Assembly (NCBI GenBank): GCA_902765725.1
Contig: CACXAT010000020.1
Coordinates: forward strand, 1-36,700
DNA from: an uncultured Lachnospiraceae bacterium
GTDB taxonomy: Bacteria > Bacillota > Clostridia > Lachnospirales > Lachnospiraceae
Direction: 5' to 3'
DNA: 36,700 bases
The notes beneath the pieces are model-generated. The model saw nothing but the letters and a program-made list of their open reading frames with translations, did not search any database and was not told the DNA's origin. Position 1 is the first letter of the stretch; the number at the start of each line of letters is the position of its first letter. The position numbers and the translations under genes are program-made. Below are positions 22,741 through 32,098 of this stretch, piece by piece.

Positions 22741-25533
22741 ATGGTCACCAGAGCGATCGATATAGCGGTACCTGTCTATAATGGATACGACGATCTCGTA
22801 AAGTGCGTGGAGAGTCTGAAAAAACACACGGATCTGTCAAAGCACCGTGTCATACTGATCGATGACTGCAGTCCGGATGAGAGAGTCAGGGAATACCTGA
22901 AGGGGATCTGCGGTCTTCCTGAAGTGCCCGGGGAGAGTGCCGGGAGGAAGGAATGCGGCCTGATCGCCGTGTTCAATGAGAAGAATCAGGGGTTCTCGGC
23001 CAATGTCAACATAGGTCTTGCCTGGTCAGACAGGGATACGATCCTGCTCAATTCAGATACCGTTGTCACCAGAAACTGGGTTGAGAAGATCCAGGCCTGC
23101 GCGTACCGCTCGGAGAGAACCGCCACGGTAACGCCGCTGTCCAACGCCGCGACTCTTGCGTCCGTGCCGTATTTTCTCAAGGACAACCCGCTTCCGGAAG
23201 GATATACGGTTGATTCCTTTGCCGATCTGGTTGAGCGGGTCTCGCTCAGACGCTATCCCAAAGTCACGGTGGCGGTCGGATTCTGCATGTACGTGAAGCA
23301 GGAGGCATATGCGCTGGTGGGTGAATTCGACGCCAGGACCTTCGGCCGCGGATATGGTGAGGAAAATGACTTCTGCTGCCGCTGCAGCATGCTGGGATAC
23401 ACCCACGTGCTGTGTGACGACACGTTCATTTACCACAGGGGAACCGCCTCTTTTGACACGGAGGAGAAGAAGGCTCTGATCGCGGAGCATGACCGCATCC
23501 TGCGCAGGCGCTATCCGGAGCTGATGAAGGCCAACGATGACTACTGCCGGGAGAATCCGGATCAGGAGATCCGGGACAATCTCCTTCTTCATATGTGTCT
23601 GGACAATGGAAAGAAGAATCTTCTTTATTTCCTGCATCTTGATTTTCGTGAGATTGCCCGCAGCAGCATCGGGGGAACCCAGCTTCATGTGAAGGACCTG
23701 GTGCGCGGGGCGAAGGATGACTGGAATGTATTTGTGGCCTCCAGGGACGGCAGTGCCCTTCGGCTGACTGCCTATCTTCGGCAGGAGGAGCATCTCCCGG
23801 AATGGAGACTTCTGCAGGAGGAAGAGACCGCGTACAAGGGCGGTCGGCTGATCTCGCTGAAGTTCCCCATCGGGGAGGAAGAACCGTTTCCGGTATTCTA
23901 TGACGAAGAGATGGCGGAGCTGCTCAGGAAGATCCTGCGCTCCTGCTCCATCGACCTGGTCCATGTGCATCACACCCAGGGACTGTCGCTGGATATCTAC
24001 CGTGTCTGCAGACAGCTGAAGATCCCGCTGGTGGCGACACTGCATGATTATTTCTATACCTGCCCGACGACGAAGCTCCTCAGGGAGGACGGGACTTTCT
24101 GTCCGGACCGGGGCTCTTATACGGACATAAATGAGAAGACCTGTGCCAGGTGTCTTCATGAAAACTGCGGGTACGGCCGAGTGCATGTGATCCGGAAATG
24201 GCGCGAAATGTGCCATGAGGCGCTGCTTGGCTGTGACAGGATCCTGTTCCCCAGCCAGAGTGCCATGAATCTGACCCTCAGGGTCTATCCGGATCTGGAA
24301 GAGCGCAGCAGGGTCATTGAACACGGAACGGATGCGGTCTCATCCGGAAGCACCCTGAACAAAGAGGATCCGGAGGTGACAAAATCCGGCGCGGTGCACT
24401 CCAGGCTGGACCAGCAGCCGGGAACCGAGGGCGGTTTTCATTATATTGCGGGCTGGGCGTATCTGGAGGATGTCGACAGCCACCAGACCAGCCTTACGAT
24501 CGAGATCAAAGACTGTGAAGGAAAGCTTCACTATATGCAGGTGGGAAGAAGCGCCCGGGCGGATGTTGCCGCGGCCGCTGCCAGCGACCTGTATCTGTGG
24601 AGCGGATTCCACGCAGTATTCAATGTCCCGGACATGCCGGACGGTAAATACTGGATCCGGCTGCTGATCCATGCGAAGGACAGGACCTTCACGGACGGCA
24701 GAGTTTATTCGGGAACCTGGAGAAGAGAGGGAAGACACGCCCGTGCCGTCGGGAATGACGCGGCAGGCAGTCCTCTGAATATCGCGTTTCTCGGAGGCAT
24801 CACGAAGGCCAAGGGATCCGGGCTGCTGTCCCAGGTGATCAGCACGCCGGACAGCCGGTATTCCTTCTATGTGTTCGGGGAGGTCGGCGACAGCAGTGTC
24901 AGGGCGCCGAAGGGCGCGGACAATGTTCATTTCTCCGGAGTCTACAGGAAGGACGATATCTTTGACCTGCTGAAGATAAGCGGGATCGACGTGGCATGTA
25001 TCCTGTCCATCTGGGCAGAGACCTTCTGCTATACACTCTCCGAGGCGTGGTCCTGCGGGATCCCTGTGATCGGAGTGGATCTGGGAGCCGTGGGAGAGCG
25101 GATCCGGAAGACCGGCGCGGGCTGGACGATCCCTGCAGATTCGTCGAAGGAAGATCTGATGAAGCTTCTGGATCACATCTCAAGGCATCCGGAGGAACTG
25201 AGACAGAAGAAGGAGGCTGCGGCAGCGCTTCATCTGAAGAGCGTTGACGAGATGAATGAGGAGTACCGGCTTCTGTACGCGGGACTTCCCGCGTCCGGAC
25301 AGAAGACAGAGTGTGATCCGGACTTCCTCTTCCAGGGCCTGGCGATGGCCAATCCGTCGGTCACAGGCAGGGGCAGCGCCGCTTCCCTGAACCGTGTTCA
25401 GGAAGAGAATGCCATGCTCAGGACATCCATGGAGATGATGAAGAACACGACATCCTACCGGATCGCCAGAAGGATAGCCGAGGCTAATATTCCGTTTAAG
25501 GAGCCTCTGAAGAAGCTTCTTCGCAAAAGATAA
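22741..25533 (+). CDS. Bifunctional glycosyltransferase: GT2 plus GT4 with inserted beta domain
   Basis: A 930-residue cytoplasmic enzyme. Residues 1-270 are a GT2 domain of the rhamnosyltransferase type: DIAVPVYNGYDDLVKCVESL, VILIDDCSPDE, LLNSDTVVTRNW (102-113, with the DxD equivalent) and GEENDFCCRCSMLGY. Residues 293-530 are the N-lobe of a GT-B (GT4) enzyme (GGTQLHVKDLV, VHVHHTQGLSLD, ATLHDYFYTCP), and 678-830 the C-lobe (IAFLGGITKAKG, ETFCYTLSEAWSCGIPVIG). Between the lobes, 553-668 forms a beta-sandwich-like segment (YIAGWAYLEDVDS, DVAAA, SGFHAVFNV, DGKYWIRLLI). A short coiled coil and basic helix end the protein. GAAGGGA lies upstream of ATG 22741. It probably adds two sugars to the growing glycan; donors are unknown. 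Confidence 0.88.
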   Translation: MVTRAIDIAVPVYNGYDDLVKCVESLKKHTDLSKHRVILIDDCSPDERVREYLKGICGLPEVPGESAGRKECGLIAVFNEKNQGFSANVNIGLAWSDRDTILLNSDTVVTRNWVEKIQACAYRSERTATVTPLSNAATLASVPYFLKDNPLPEGYTVDSFADLVERVSLRRYPKVTVAVGFCMYVKQEAYALVGEFDARTFGRGYGEENDFCCRCSMLGYTHVLCDDTFIYHRGTASFDTEEKKALIAEHDRILRRRYPELMKANDDYCRENPDQEIRDNLLLHMCLDNGKKNLLYFLHLDFREIARSSIGGTQLHVKDLVRGAKDDWNVFVASRDGSALRLTAYLRQEEHLPEWRLLQEEETAYKGGRLISLKFPIGEEEPFPVFYDEEMAELLRKILRSCSIDLVHVHHTQGLSLDIYRVCRQLKIPLVATLHDYFYTCPTTKLLREDGTFCPDRGSYTDINEKTCARCLHENCGYGRVHVIRKWREMCHEALLGCDRILFPSQSAMNLTLRVYPDLEERSRVIEHGTDAVSSGSTLNKEDPEVTKSGAVHSRLDQQPGTEGGFHYIAGWAYLEDVDSHQTSLTIEIKDCEGKLHYMQVGRSARADVAAAAASDLYLWSGFHAVFNVPDMPDGKYWIRLLIHAKDRTFTDGRVYSGTWRREGRHARAVGNDAAGSPLNIAFLGGITKAKGSGLLSQVISTPDSRYSFYVFGEVGDSSVRAPKGADNVHFSGVYRKDDIFDLLKISGIDVACILSIWAETFCYTLSEAWSCGIPVIGVDLGAVGERIRKTGAGWTIPADSSKEDLMKLLDHISRHPEELRQKKEAAAALHLKSVDEMNEEYRLLYAGLPASGQKTECDPDFLFQGLAMANPSVTGRGSAASLNRVQEENAMLRTSMEMMKNTTSYRIARRIAEANIPFKEPLKKLLRKR

Positions 25534-25545
25534 CAGGTATCAGCT

Positions 25546-27198
25546 ATGAATATTCGTAATCTATCCAACTACATAAAAGACTATGGGTTTCACGCGGCTG
25601 CCGTCAGAGCGGCCGATCGTCTGCTGAAGCGCAAGGCAGAGGAGGTCTCCTATGACAGATGGCTGCAGCGCAGCAGGAAGTCATCAAGGGACTACGCCAG
25701 AATGGCGAAGGAAGTGTTTGCCTGGAACCCGGTGATCGGCATCAAGGCATTTATGGCTCCGGAAGACCGCACACAGTTTATGCAGTCTCTGAATCTCCAG
25801 ATCTACCGCAATGTCCGGTCTTACAAAAAGTGCCCGGAAGCAGAGTACATGCTGATCGCAGGCGCAGGCTGCATACTGGCTCCGGATATTCTGTGGCAGG
25901 CCGTGAATCTGCTCAATGACGAGGGACTGACGGAATCTGTGATGAGGGACGCGCCGGTCCTGGTCTACTTTGATTCAGACAGGATCGGGCTCGATGGCCG
26001 CAAGTGCGATCCGGCATTTCGGCCGGAATATGATCCGGATCTTCTGGACAGCATCAACTATATGGGTGAAGTGGTGCTGGTGAGGACCGATATTGCCATG
26101 CAGGCGGGACTTCCGTCAAATGGCGGCGAGAGCCTGCACGCATTCCTGAAACGGGTCTGCGCCCTTGCCTCAGAACGCCCCGGCATGGAAGGAAGCGGGG
26201 ACGTGAGACACATTCCGGAGATCCTCTATCATGAGACAGGGGACGCGAGCCTGAGCGTTATCTCAGACCTGGAGTCAGAAGAGGAGGACGGAGCGCAGGA
26301 GTCAGACAGGATGATGGTGTCTGTCCTGATCCCCAACAAGGATCATGCGGGCGATCTCGAGAAATGTGTCAGATCCCTGCAGACTGTGAATACCTGGGAG
26401 AATCTGGAGATCCTGATCCTGGAGAACAATTCGGAGGATCCGGCAACCTTTGCCTGTTATGACAGACTCTGCAGCGAAGACCCGCGCATCAGGGTTCTTG
26501 AGTACGACAGGCCTTTCAACTATTCGGCAGTGAATAACTTCGGAGCAGAGCATGCCGCGGGCGAATACCTTCTTCTTCTGAATAATGATACGGTCATCCT
26601 GAAAAAGGACTCCATCGCGCAGCTGGTGAAGCTTGTGAAGAGAGAGGATACCGGTGCAGCGGGAGCTCTGCTGTATTATCCCGACGGCTCCGTCCAGCAT
26701 GCCGGAGTCATACTGGGATACGGAGGGATCGCGGGACATGCATTTACCGGAGAGAGGTCCGGAAGAGACCTGGGATTCTTCCCGGGACTGGAGTTCTCCC
26801 ATACCCATAACGTCAGCGCAGTGACAGGCGCTTGCCTTATGGTCAGAAGACAGGTCTGGCAGGAGATGGGCGGAATGGACGAAGAGCTGGCAGTCGCGTT
26901 CAATGATGTGGACTTCTGCATGCGTCTTCGCCGGGAAGGAAAGAAAGTCCTTCTGTGCCCGCAGGCACAGCTGTACCACAATGAGTCTGTTTCCAGAGGA
27001 GCTGAGGATTCACCGGAGAAGGTCGCGAGATTCCACAGGGAAATCGGGATCATGGTGTCGCGCTGGGAGGCGGAGCTGGAGGCGGGGGATCCGTTCTACA
27101 ACCCCAACCTCACACTGACGGGAAGAAGCTGGACCTGCAGGGATGAACTGCGGGAGGGGGCCAGACCCTATCTGAAATATCTGAACAGTATGGACTGA
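25546..27198 (+). CDS. GT2 glycosyltransferase with degenerate N-terminal GT2-like domain
   Basis: A 550-residue protein with two GT2-like halves. The C-terminal half (257-520) looks active: VSVLIPNKDHAGDLEKCVRS, EILILENNS, LLLNNDTVI (343-351) and FNDVDFCMRLRREGKKV. The N-terminal half (about 60-235) follows the layout of the double-GT2 family, including ILAPDILWQAV and PAFRPEYDPDLLDSINYMG, but the DHDD acidic motif expected before LAPD reads GAGC (105-108), so it probably cannot bind the metal and sugar nucleotide. Starts 12 bp after the previous gene with AGG upstream. Paralogous in layout to the next gene. Confidence 0.87.
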   Translation: MNIRNLSNYIKDYGFHAAAVRAADRLLKRKAEEVSYDRWLQRSRKSSRDYARMAKEVFAWNPVIGIKAFMAPEDRTQFMQSLNLQIYRNVRSYKKCPEAEYMLIAGAGCILAPDILWQAVNLLNDEGLTESVMRDAPVLVYFDSDRIGLDGRKCDPAFRPEYDPDLLDSINYMGEVVLVRTDIAMQAGLPSNGGESLHAFLKRVCALASERPGMEGSGDVRHIPEILYHETGDASLSVISDLESEEEDGAQESDRMMVSVLIPNKDHAGDLEKCVRSLQTVNTWENLEILILENNSEDPATFACYDRLCSEDPRIRVLEYDRPFNYSAVNNFGAEHAAGEYLLLLNNDTVILKKDSIAQLVKLVKREDTGAAGALLYYPDGSVQHAGVILGYGGIAGHAFTGERSGRDLGFFPGLEFSHTHNVSAVTGACLMVRRQVWQEMGGMDEELAVAFNDVDFCMRLRREGKKVLLCPQAQLYHNESVSRGAEDSPEKVARFHREIGIMVSRWEAELEAGDPFYNPNLTLTGRSWTCRDELREGARPYLKYLNSMD

Positions 27199-27230
27199 GA
27201 CCGGAGAGAGGAAGCCTCGGGGGGAGAAAG

Positions 27231-28943
27231 ATGGCGAATCAGGACCAGAATCAGAATAGTGCTTTCCGCAAGGCGCTGCGCTATCTGCAGGACAGAGGAC
27301 CGGGAGAGTTTGCGTCCCATGCCGTGGAGAAGGTGCGGGATCAGCGTTTTGATTATCAGCGGTGGATCCGTGCCCGGGAGCTGTCTTCCGCGACGGTCGG
27401 ATATCAGAAGAAGCTGATCCTTCACAGGATGCCGGATATTATCGTGATGATCCTGCGCCCGGAGGAGGAAGCCCAGCCTGATATGCAGACGCTGCAGTCG
27501 GTGCGCAGACAGACGTATCAGAAGACCTCGGTATCCGATGTCCTGACTACGCATATCAGCGACGATGCCTATCTTCTGTGCGTAAAAAATGGAAGCCTGC
27601 TGACCCAGGACGCTCTGTTTCGTATGACAGAAGCCGTGCAGGGCGGCGCGGACGCTGTGTACGCGGATGAAGATTCCTATGAGCAGATCGACAGGGAAAA
27701 CCGCTACAGCCGTCCGCTGTTCAAGCCGGATTACAACCCGGAATATCTTCGGTCCTGCAACTATATCGGTACCCCCTTTATGGTCCGCGCGGGGCTGATC
27801 CGCAGCTTCTACCGGGAAGAGGGGACGGTACCCAGCGCCTGGATCCTGAATGACCCGGCTGTGTTTTATGAGTATGTGCTTCGCTGCAGCCGCAGAGCGC
27901 AGGAGCAGGGCGGGATCGTCCATGTGCCCAGAGTCCTGTGCCATGTGCGCAGCGGTGAGGGCGAAGAAGAAAAGATCGCAGAGGAAATAAGCAAAGATGC
28001 GCATGAGAGGATGCGCGCTGTTCTGGAGAGGGATATACAGCGGGAAGGATGCTCCGGAAGGGTGGAGGACGGACCGTGGAAGGGTACCTTCCATATATCC
28101 TATGACCTGGTGTCCCGTCCCCTCGTATCGATCGTGATCCCCAACAAGGACAACTACTCTGTGCTGGAGAACTGTATCTGGTCGATCCGGAACAGAACTA
28201 CCTATACAGAATATGAGATCGTGATCGTCGAGAACAACTCGACGCAGAAGGAGACCTTTGAGTACTACCGGAAGCTGGAGGAGGAAGGCACTGCGCGGAT
28301 CGTGCGGTATGACCATCCGTTTCATTTTTCCAGGATCGTCAATGAAGGGGTCAGGCATGCCGGGGGCGAGTATGTCATATTGATGAATAACGATGTGACT
28401 GTCCGGACCGGAGACTGGATCGAGAGGCTGCTGGCCCATTGTCAGAGACCGGGGATCGGTGCCGTCGGACCGAAGCTCCTGTATCCGGATCTGAGGGTTC
28501 AGTCTGCGGGAATCGTTGTCGGCATCATGGGATACGCGGGATCCATGATGGTCCTGGAGGATGGAGAAGACCCGGGGTATATGGGAAGAGGAGCTCTTGT
28601 CCAGAATATGAGCGCTGTGACTGCGGCCTGCGTGATGGTGAGGAAAGACGTATACCAGAATGCAGGCGGATTCGCGGAGGATCTTCCGGTTGCCCTGAAC
28701 GATGTGGACTTCTGTCTGAGACTGGTGCAGGAAGGGTACAGAAATGTGCTGGAGCCTTCCGCGGTGATGATCCATCATGAATCTCTCAGCCGCGGGCTTG
28801 AGGATACGGCACAGAAAAGGAAAAGGTTCAATAAAGAGAAGACAGTGTTCAGAAAAAGATGGGCGGAATTTCTGAAACAGGGAGATCCTGCCTACAATCC
28901 GAATCTGTCACGCAGGCGCTGTGACTGGTCACAGCAGACTTGA
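27231..28943 (+). CDS. GT2 glycosyltransferase with degenerate N-terminal GT2-like domain (paralogue)
   Basis: A 570-residue protein with the same two-half layout as its upstream neighbour. The C-terminal GT2 domain (298-560) has VSIVIPNKDNYSVLENCIWS, EIVIVENNS, LMNNDVTV (384-391) and ALNDVDFCLRLVQEG. In the N-terminal half, DHDD is replaced by VKNGS (118-122) before LLTQDALF, while YADEDSYE (144-151) and PLFKPDYNPEYLRSCNYIG are kept. The first half is therefore likely non-catalytic. GGGGGAG five bases before ATG 27231 is a strong ribosome site. Last glycosyltransferase of the locus; the flavoprotein operon begins 25 bp downstream. Confidence 0.88.
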   Translation: MANQDQNQNSAFRKALRYLQDRGPGEFASHAVEKVRDQRFDYQRWIRARELSSATVGYQKKLILHRMPDIIVMILRPEEEAQPDMQTLQSVRRQTYQKTSVSDVLTTHISDDAYLLCVKNGSLLTQDALFRMTEAVQGGADAVYADEDSYEQIDRENRYSRPLFKPDYNPEYLRSCNYIGTPFMVRAGLIRSFYREEGTVPSAWILNDPAVFYEYVLRCSRRAQEQGGIVHVPRVLCHVRSGEGEEEKIAEEISKDAHERMRAVLERDIQREGCSGRVEDGPWKGTFHISYDLVSRPLVSIVIPNKDNYSVLENCIWSIRNRTTYTEYEIVIVENNSTQKETFEYYRKLEEEGTARIVRYDHPFHFSRIVNEGVRHAGGEYVILMNNDVTVRTGDWIERLLAHCQRPGIGAVGPKLLYPDLRVQSAGIVVGIMGYAGSMMVLEDGEDPGYMGRGALVQNMSAVTAACVMVRKDVYQNAGGFAEDLPVALNDVDFCLRLVQEGYRNVLEPSAVMIHHESLSRGLEDTAQKRKRFNKEKTVFRKRWAEFLKQGDPAYNPNLSRRRCDWSQQT

Positions 28944-28968
28944 ATCAGAAAGGAGGCAGCGGAAAAAA

Positions 28969-30420
28969 ATGTTGTACGATGTCATCATCATCGGTGCAGG
29001 TGTAAGCGGCTGCGCTGCGGCAAGGGAATTGAGCCGGTATGACCTGAAGATACTTGTCGCTGAAAGCGCAGAGGATGTCTGCTGCGGCACGAGCAAGGCG
29101 AACAGCGCGATCGTCCATGCGGGATACGACGCGAAGCCGGGTACACTGATGGCGAAACTGAATGTGGAAGGCAACCGTATGATGGATCAGGTATGCCGGG
29201 AACTGGATGTTCCCTTTGACCGGATCGGATCTCTGGTTGTCTGCCGCTCGGATGAAGACCGGAGCGTTCTCGAGAAGCTGCTGGAGCAGGGCCGGCAGAA
29301 TGGCGTTCCCGATCTGCGTATAGTCGGCCGGGACGAGCTCAAGGAGATGGAGCCCCATATTACGGATGAGACGCAGTGGGCCCTGTATGCGCCGACGGGA
29401 GGCATCGTCTGTCCCTTCACGCTGACCGCCGCTTACGCGGAGAACGCAGCCGCCAACGGCGCAGAGTTCATGTTTGATACCCGCGTGGAGCGTGTGATCC
29501 CCTCTCAGAGTGATGCCGGACGGGTGTTCTGTCTGGAGACATCAAAGGGGCAGCTCCAGGCCAGGGTCGTAGTCAATGCCGCAGGCCTCTACGCGGATAC
29601 GATCCATAACCAGGTGAGCAGTGAGAAGATCCATATCACTCCGAGGCGCGGCTCTTATAATCTCATGGACAAGACGGCGGGAAGCCATGTGAGACATGTT
29701 ATATTCCCGCTTCCCTCCAGCAAGGGGAAGGGAACTCTCGTAACCCCGACGGTACACGGCAACCTTCTGATCGGTCCGACCGCGGTGGATATCGATGACC
29801 CGGAGGGTACGAATACAACCGCGCAGGAGCTGAGCGCTGTGGTAGAGACCAGCGGAAAGTACATCGCCGGGATCCCATACAGAGAGACGATCACTTCATT
29901 TGCGGGGCTGCGCGCCCATGAAGACGCGCATGAATTCAGGATCGGCGAAGTGAAGGACTGTCCGGGATTCGTGGACTGCGCAGGAATCGAATCCCCCGGC
30001 CTTACCAGCGCTCCGGCCATCGGCGTGATGGTAGCCGAGTGCGCGGCGGGTATACTGAATGCGGAGAAGAAGAAGGACTTCGATCCCGTGCGGGAGGGAA
30101 TCCTTGATCCGAAGACTCTTACGCCGGAGGCATACAGAGAGCTGATCAGCCAGGAGCCCTCCTACGGCAGCATCGTCTGCCGCTGCGAATCCGTCACGGA
30201 GGGTGAGATCATTGACGCGATCCGGCGCACGCCCGGAGCAAGAAGCCTGGACGGTGTGAAGCGCCGCACGAGAGCCGGGATGGGCAGATGCCAGGCAGGC
30301 TTCTGCAGCCCCAGAGTCATGGAGATCCTCTCAAGGGAGCTGGGAGTTCCGCTGGAAGAGATCACCAAGAGCGGAGGAGAGTCGAGGATCATTGTCGGCA
30401 GAGATAAATTCATCGGGTAA
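28969..30420 (+). CDS. GlpA-like FAD-dependent oxidoreductase with BFD-type [2Fe-2S] domain
   Basis: A 483-residue flavoprotein resembling anaerobic glycerol-3-phosphate dehydrogenase subunit A and the clostridial NAD(P)/FAD oxidoreductases. The FAD site is DVIIIGAGVSGCAAARELSRYD at the N-terminus, and GTSKANSAIVHAGYDAKPGT is typical of the DAO fold. The C-terminal 80 residues form a BFD-like iron-sulfur domain with Cys404, Cys406, Cys441 and Cys446 (CRCESVTEGEI, RCQAGFC). The ATG at 28969 follows AGGAGG; an in-frame ATG at 28921 lies within the previous gene and is rejected. It is the first of a three-gene set with a second flavoprotein and DUF1667, probably oxidising glycerol 3-phosphate; no glycerol kinase is in the window. 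Confidence 0.88.
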   Translation: MLYDVIIIGAGVSGCAAARELSRYDLKILVAESAEDVCCGTSKANSAIVHAGYDAKPGTLMAKLNVEGNRMMDQVCRELDVPFDRIGSLVVCRSDEDRSVLEKLLEQGRQNGVPDLRIVGRDELKEMEPHITDETQWALYAPTGGIVCPFTLTAAYAENAAANGAEFMFDTRVERVIPSQSDAGRVFCLETSKGQLQARVVVNAAGLYADTIHNQVSSEKIHITPRRGSYNLMDKTAGSHVRHVIFPLPSSKGKGTLVTPTVHGNLLIGPTAVDIDDPEGTNTTAQELSAVVETSGKYIAGIPYRETITSFAGLRAHEDAHEFRIGEVKDCPGFVDCAGIESPGLTSAPAIGVMVAECAAGILNAEKKKDFDPVREGILDPKTLTPEAYRELISQEPSYGSIVCRCESVTEGEIIDAIRRTPGARSLDGVKRRTRAGMGRCQAGFCSPRVMEILSRELGVPLEEITKSGGESRIIVGRDKFIG

Positions 30421-30441
30421 GCCGAAAGTAGAGGGATTGAG

Positions 30442-31725
30442 ATGAACAGAACGAAGATCGCAGTTATCGGCGGCGGGCCTGCGGGCCTTGCGGCAGCTAT
30501 TGAGGCAAAAAAGGCCGGAACAGACAGTATCCTCGTGCTGGAGAGGGACCGCTGTCTGGGAGGCATACTGAATCAGTGCATCCATAACGGGTTCGGCCTT
30601 CATACATTCAAGGAGGAACTGACGGGACCCGAGTATGCCCAGCGTTTCATCGATCAGGCGCAGGAGCTGGAGATCCCCTGCCGTCTCGGGACCATGGTCA
30701 TGAGCATCGCGATGGCGGAGGACGGCAGCGGTGACAAGATCGTCACCTACCTGAACCGGGAGGAAGGACTTGTGCAGCTGAGGGCAGAGGCGGTGATCCT
30801 TGCCATGGGCTGCCGGGAAAGACCCAGAGGGGCTCTGAGCATTCCCGGATTCAGACCTGCCGGGATCTATACGGCCGGGACGGCCCAGAAGCTGGTCAAC
30901 ATCAACGGCTTCATGCCGGGCAGGAGCGTCGTGATCCTGGGGTCCGGAGACATCGGACTGATCATGGCAAGAAGGATGACCCTGGAAGGGGCGAAGGTAC
31001 AGGTCGTCGCGGAACTGATGCCTTATTCCGGCGGCCTGAAGAGAAACATCGTCCAGTGTCTGGATGATTTCGGCATCCCGCTGAAGCTCAGCCACACTGT
31101 GGTTGACATCGAAGGAAAAGAGCGGGTGAAGGCAGTGACCATCGCCCGGGTGGATGAGCGCTCGAAGCCCATCCCCGGCACGGAGGAGCGCTATGAGTGT
31201 GATACGCTGCTCCTCTCCTGCGGCCTTCTTCCCGAAAATGAACTGACGTCGGCCCTGGGCGCCGTGATCAGCCCTGTGACCAGAGGACCCGAGGTAAATG
31301 AGAGTCTTGAGACCTCGGTTCCGGGCGTATTTGCCTGCGGCAATGTTCTCCATGTCCATGACCTGGTCGATTTTGTTTCCCAGGAAGCCGGGCAGGCCGG
31401 CAGGAATGCGGCCCGCTACGTGCAGGGCGCGGCTGCGAAGAGCAGTGAGGGAGACATCAGGGTGACTGCCGAAAACGGAGTGCGGTATACGGTTCCGGAG
31501 ATCATCAATCCGGCCCGCATGGAGGATACGGTCACACTCAGATTCCGAGTCGGCGCCGTATATCAGAACATCTACGAGAGCGTCTATCTTAACGGAGAGA
31601 GGATCCTTCACAGAAAGAAGAAGATCGCCGCACCCGGGGAGATGGAGACCATCGTACTGAAGAAGGAATCATTTGAACAGGTGAAGGACCTGAAGAGCAT
31701 CACGGTCCGGCTTGAGGAGGAGTGA
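30442..31725 (+). CDS. GlpB-like NAD(P)/FAD-dependent oxidoreductase
   Basis: A 427-residue pyridine-nucleotide-disulfide-type flavoprotein. The FAD motif is KIAVIGGGPAGLAAAIEAKK, and the second Rossmann motif is VVILGSGDIGLIMARRMTLEGA near 168. GGILNQCIHNGFGLHTFKEE and AMGCRERPRGAL are characteristic of the partner subunit in the GlpA-like/DUF1667 operons of Firmicutes. VFACGNVLHVHDLVD supplies the distal FAD contact. GAGGGATTGAG precedes ATG 30442. The next gene starts one base after its stop, so the subunits are translationally coupled and likely form one complex. Confidence 0.88.
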   Translation: MNRTKIAVIGGGPAGLAAAIEAKKAGTDSILVLERDRCLGGILNQCIHNGFGLHTFKEELTGPEYAQRFIDQAQELEIPCRLGTMVMSIAMAEDGSGDKIVTYLNREEGLVQLRAEAVILAMGCRERPRGALSIPGFRPAGIYTAGTAQKLVNINGFMPGRSVVILGSGDIGLIMARRMTLEGAKVQVVAELMPYSGGLKRNIVQCLDDFGIPLKLSHTVVDIEGKERVKAVTIARVDERSKPIPGTEERYECDTLLLSCGLLPENELTSALGAVISPVTRGPEVNESLETSVPGVFACGNVLHVHDLVDFVSQEAGQAGRNAARYVQGAAAKSSEGDIRVTAENGVRYTVPEIINPARMEDTVTLRFRVGAVYQNIYESVYLNGERILHRKKKIAAPGEMETIVLKKESFEQVKDLKSITVRLEEE

Positions 31726-31726
31726 C

Positions 31727-32098
31727 ATGGAGAAAAGAGAGCTTACCTGTATCGGATGCCCCATGGGATGTCAGATCACCGTCACTCTTGAGAACGGTGA
31801 GGTGAAGAGTGTAGAGGGCAACACCTGCATGAAGGGTGACAAATATGCCAGGGCCGAGGTGACGAATCCGGTCCGGGTGGTTACAAGCTCCGTGCCTGTA
31901 AGAGACGGTGAGATCGATCAGGTGTCGGTCAAAACTGCGGGCGATATTCCGAAGGGCTGTATCTTTGACGTGATGGAGGCGCTTCGCGGCATCAGCCTTC
32001 AGGCCCCGGTCCATATCGGGGATGTGGTTCTAGCGGACGTGTGCGGGACCGGAGTGGATATCACAGCCACGAAGAATGTGGAGAGAAAAATCGTATGA
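31727..32098 (+). CDS. DUF1667 domain protein (flavoprotein partner)
   Basis: A 123-residue protein with cysteines at 8, 11, 15 and 33 (CIGCPMGC and NTCMKGD), an arrangement suited to an iron-sulfur cluster or zinc. DUF1667 proteins regularly accompany GlpA-like and GlpB-like flavoproteins and probably complete an electron-transfer complex; their biochemical role is not settled. The start at 31727 follows GGAGGAG and lies one base after the previous stop. The stop overlaps the next start codon (ATGA). Confidence 0.88.
   Translation: MEKRELTCIGCPMGCQITVTLENGEVKSVEGNTCMKGDKYARAEVTNPVRVVTSSVPVRDGEIDQVSVKTAGDIPKGCIFDVMEALRGISLQAPVHIGDVVLADVCGTGVDITATKNVERKIV

Noticed and set aside
27168..28778. 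Open frame of about 536 codons on the minus strand
   Set aside because: Antisense to a clear GT2 glycosyltransferase and without family features.
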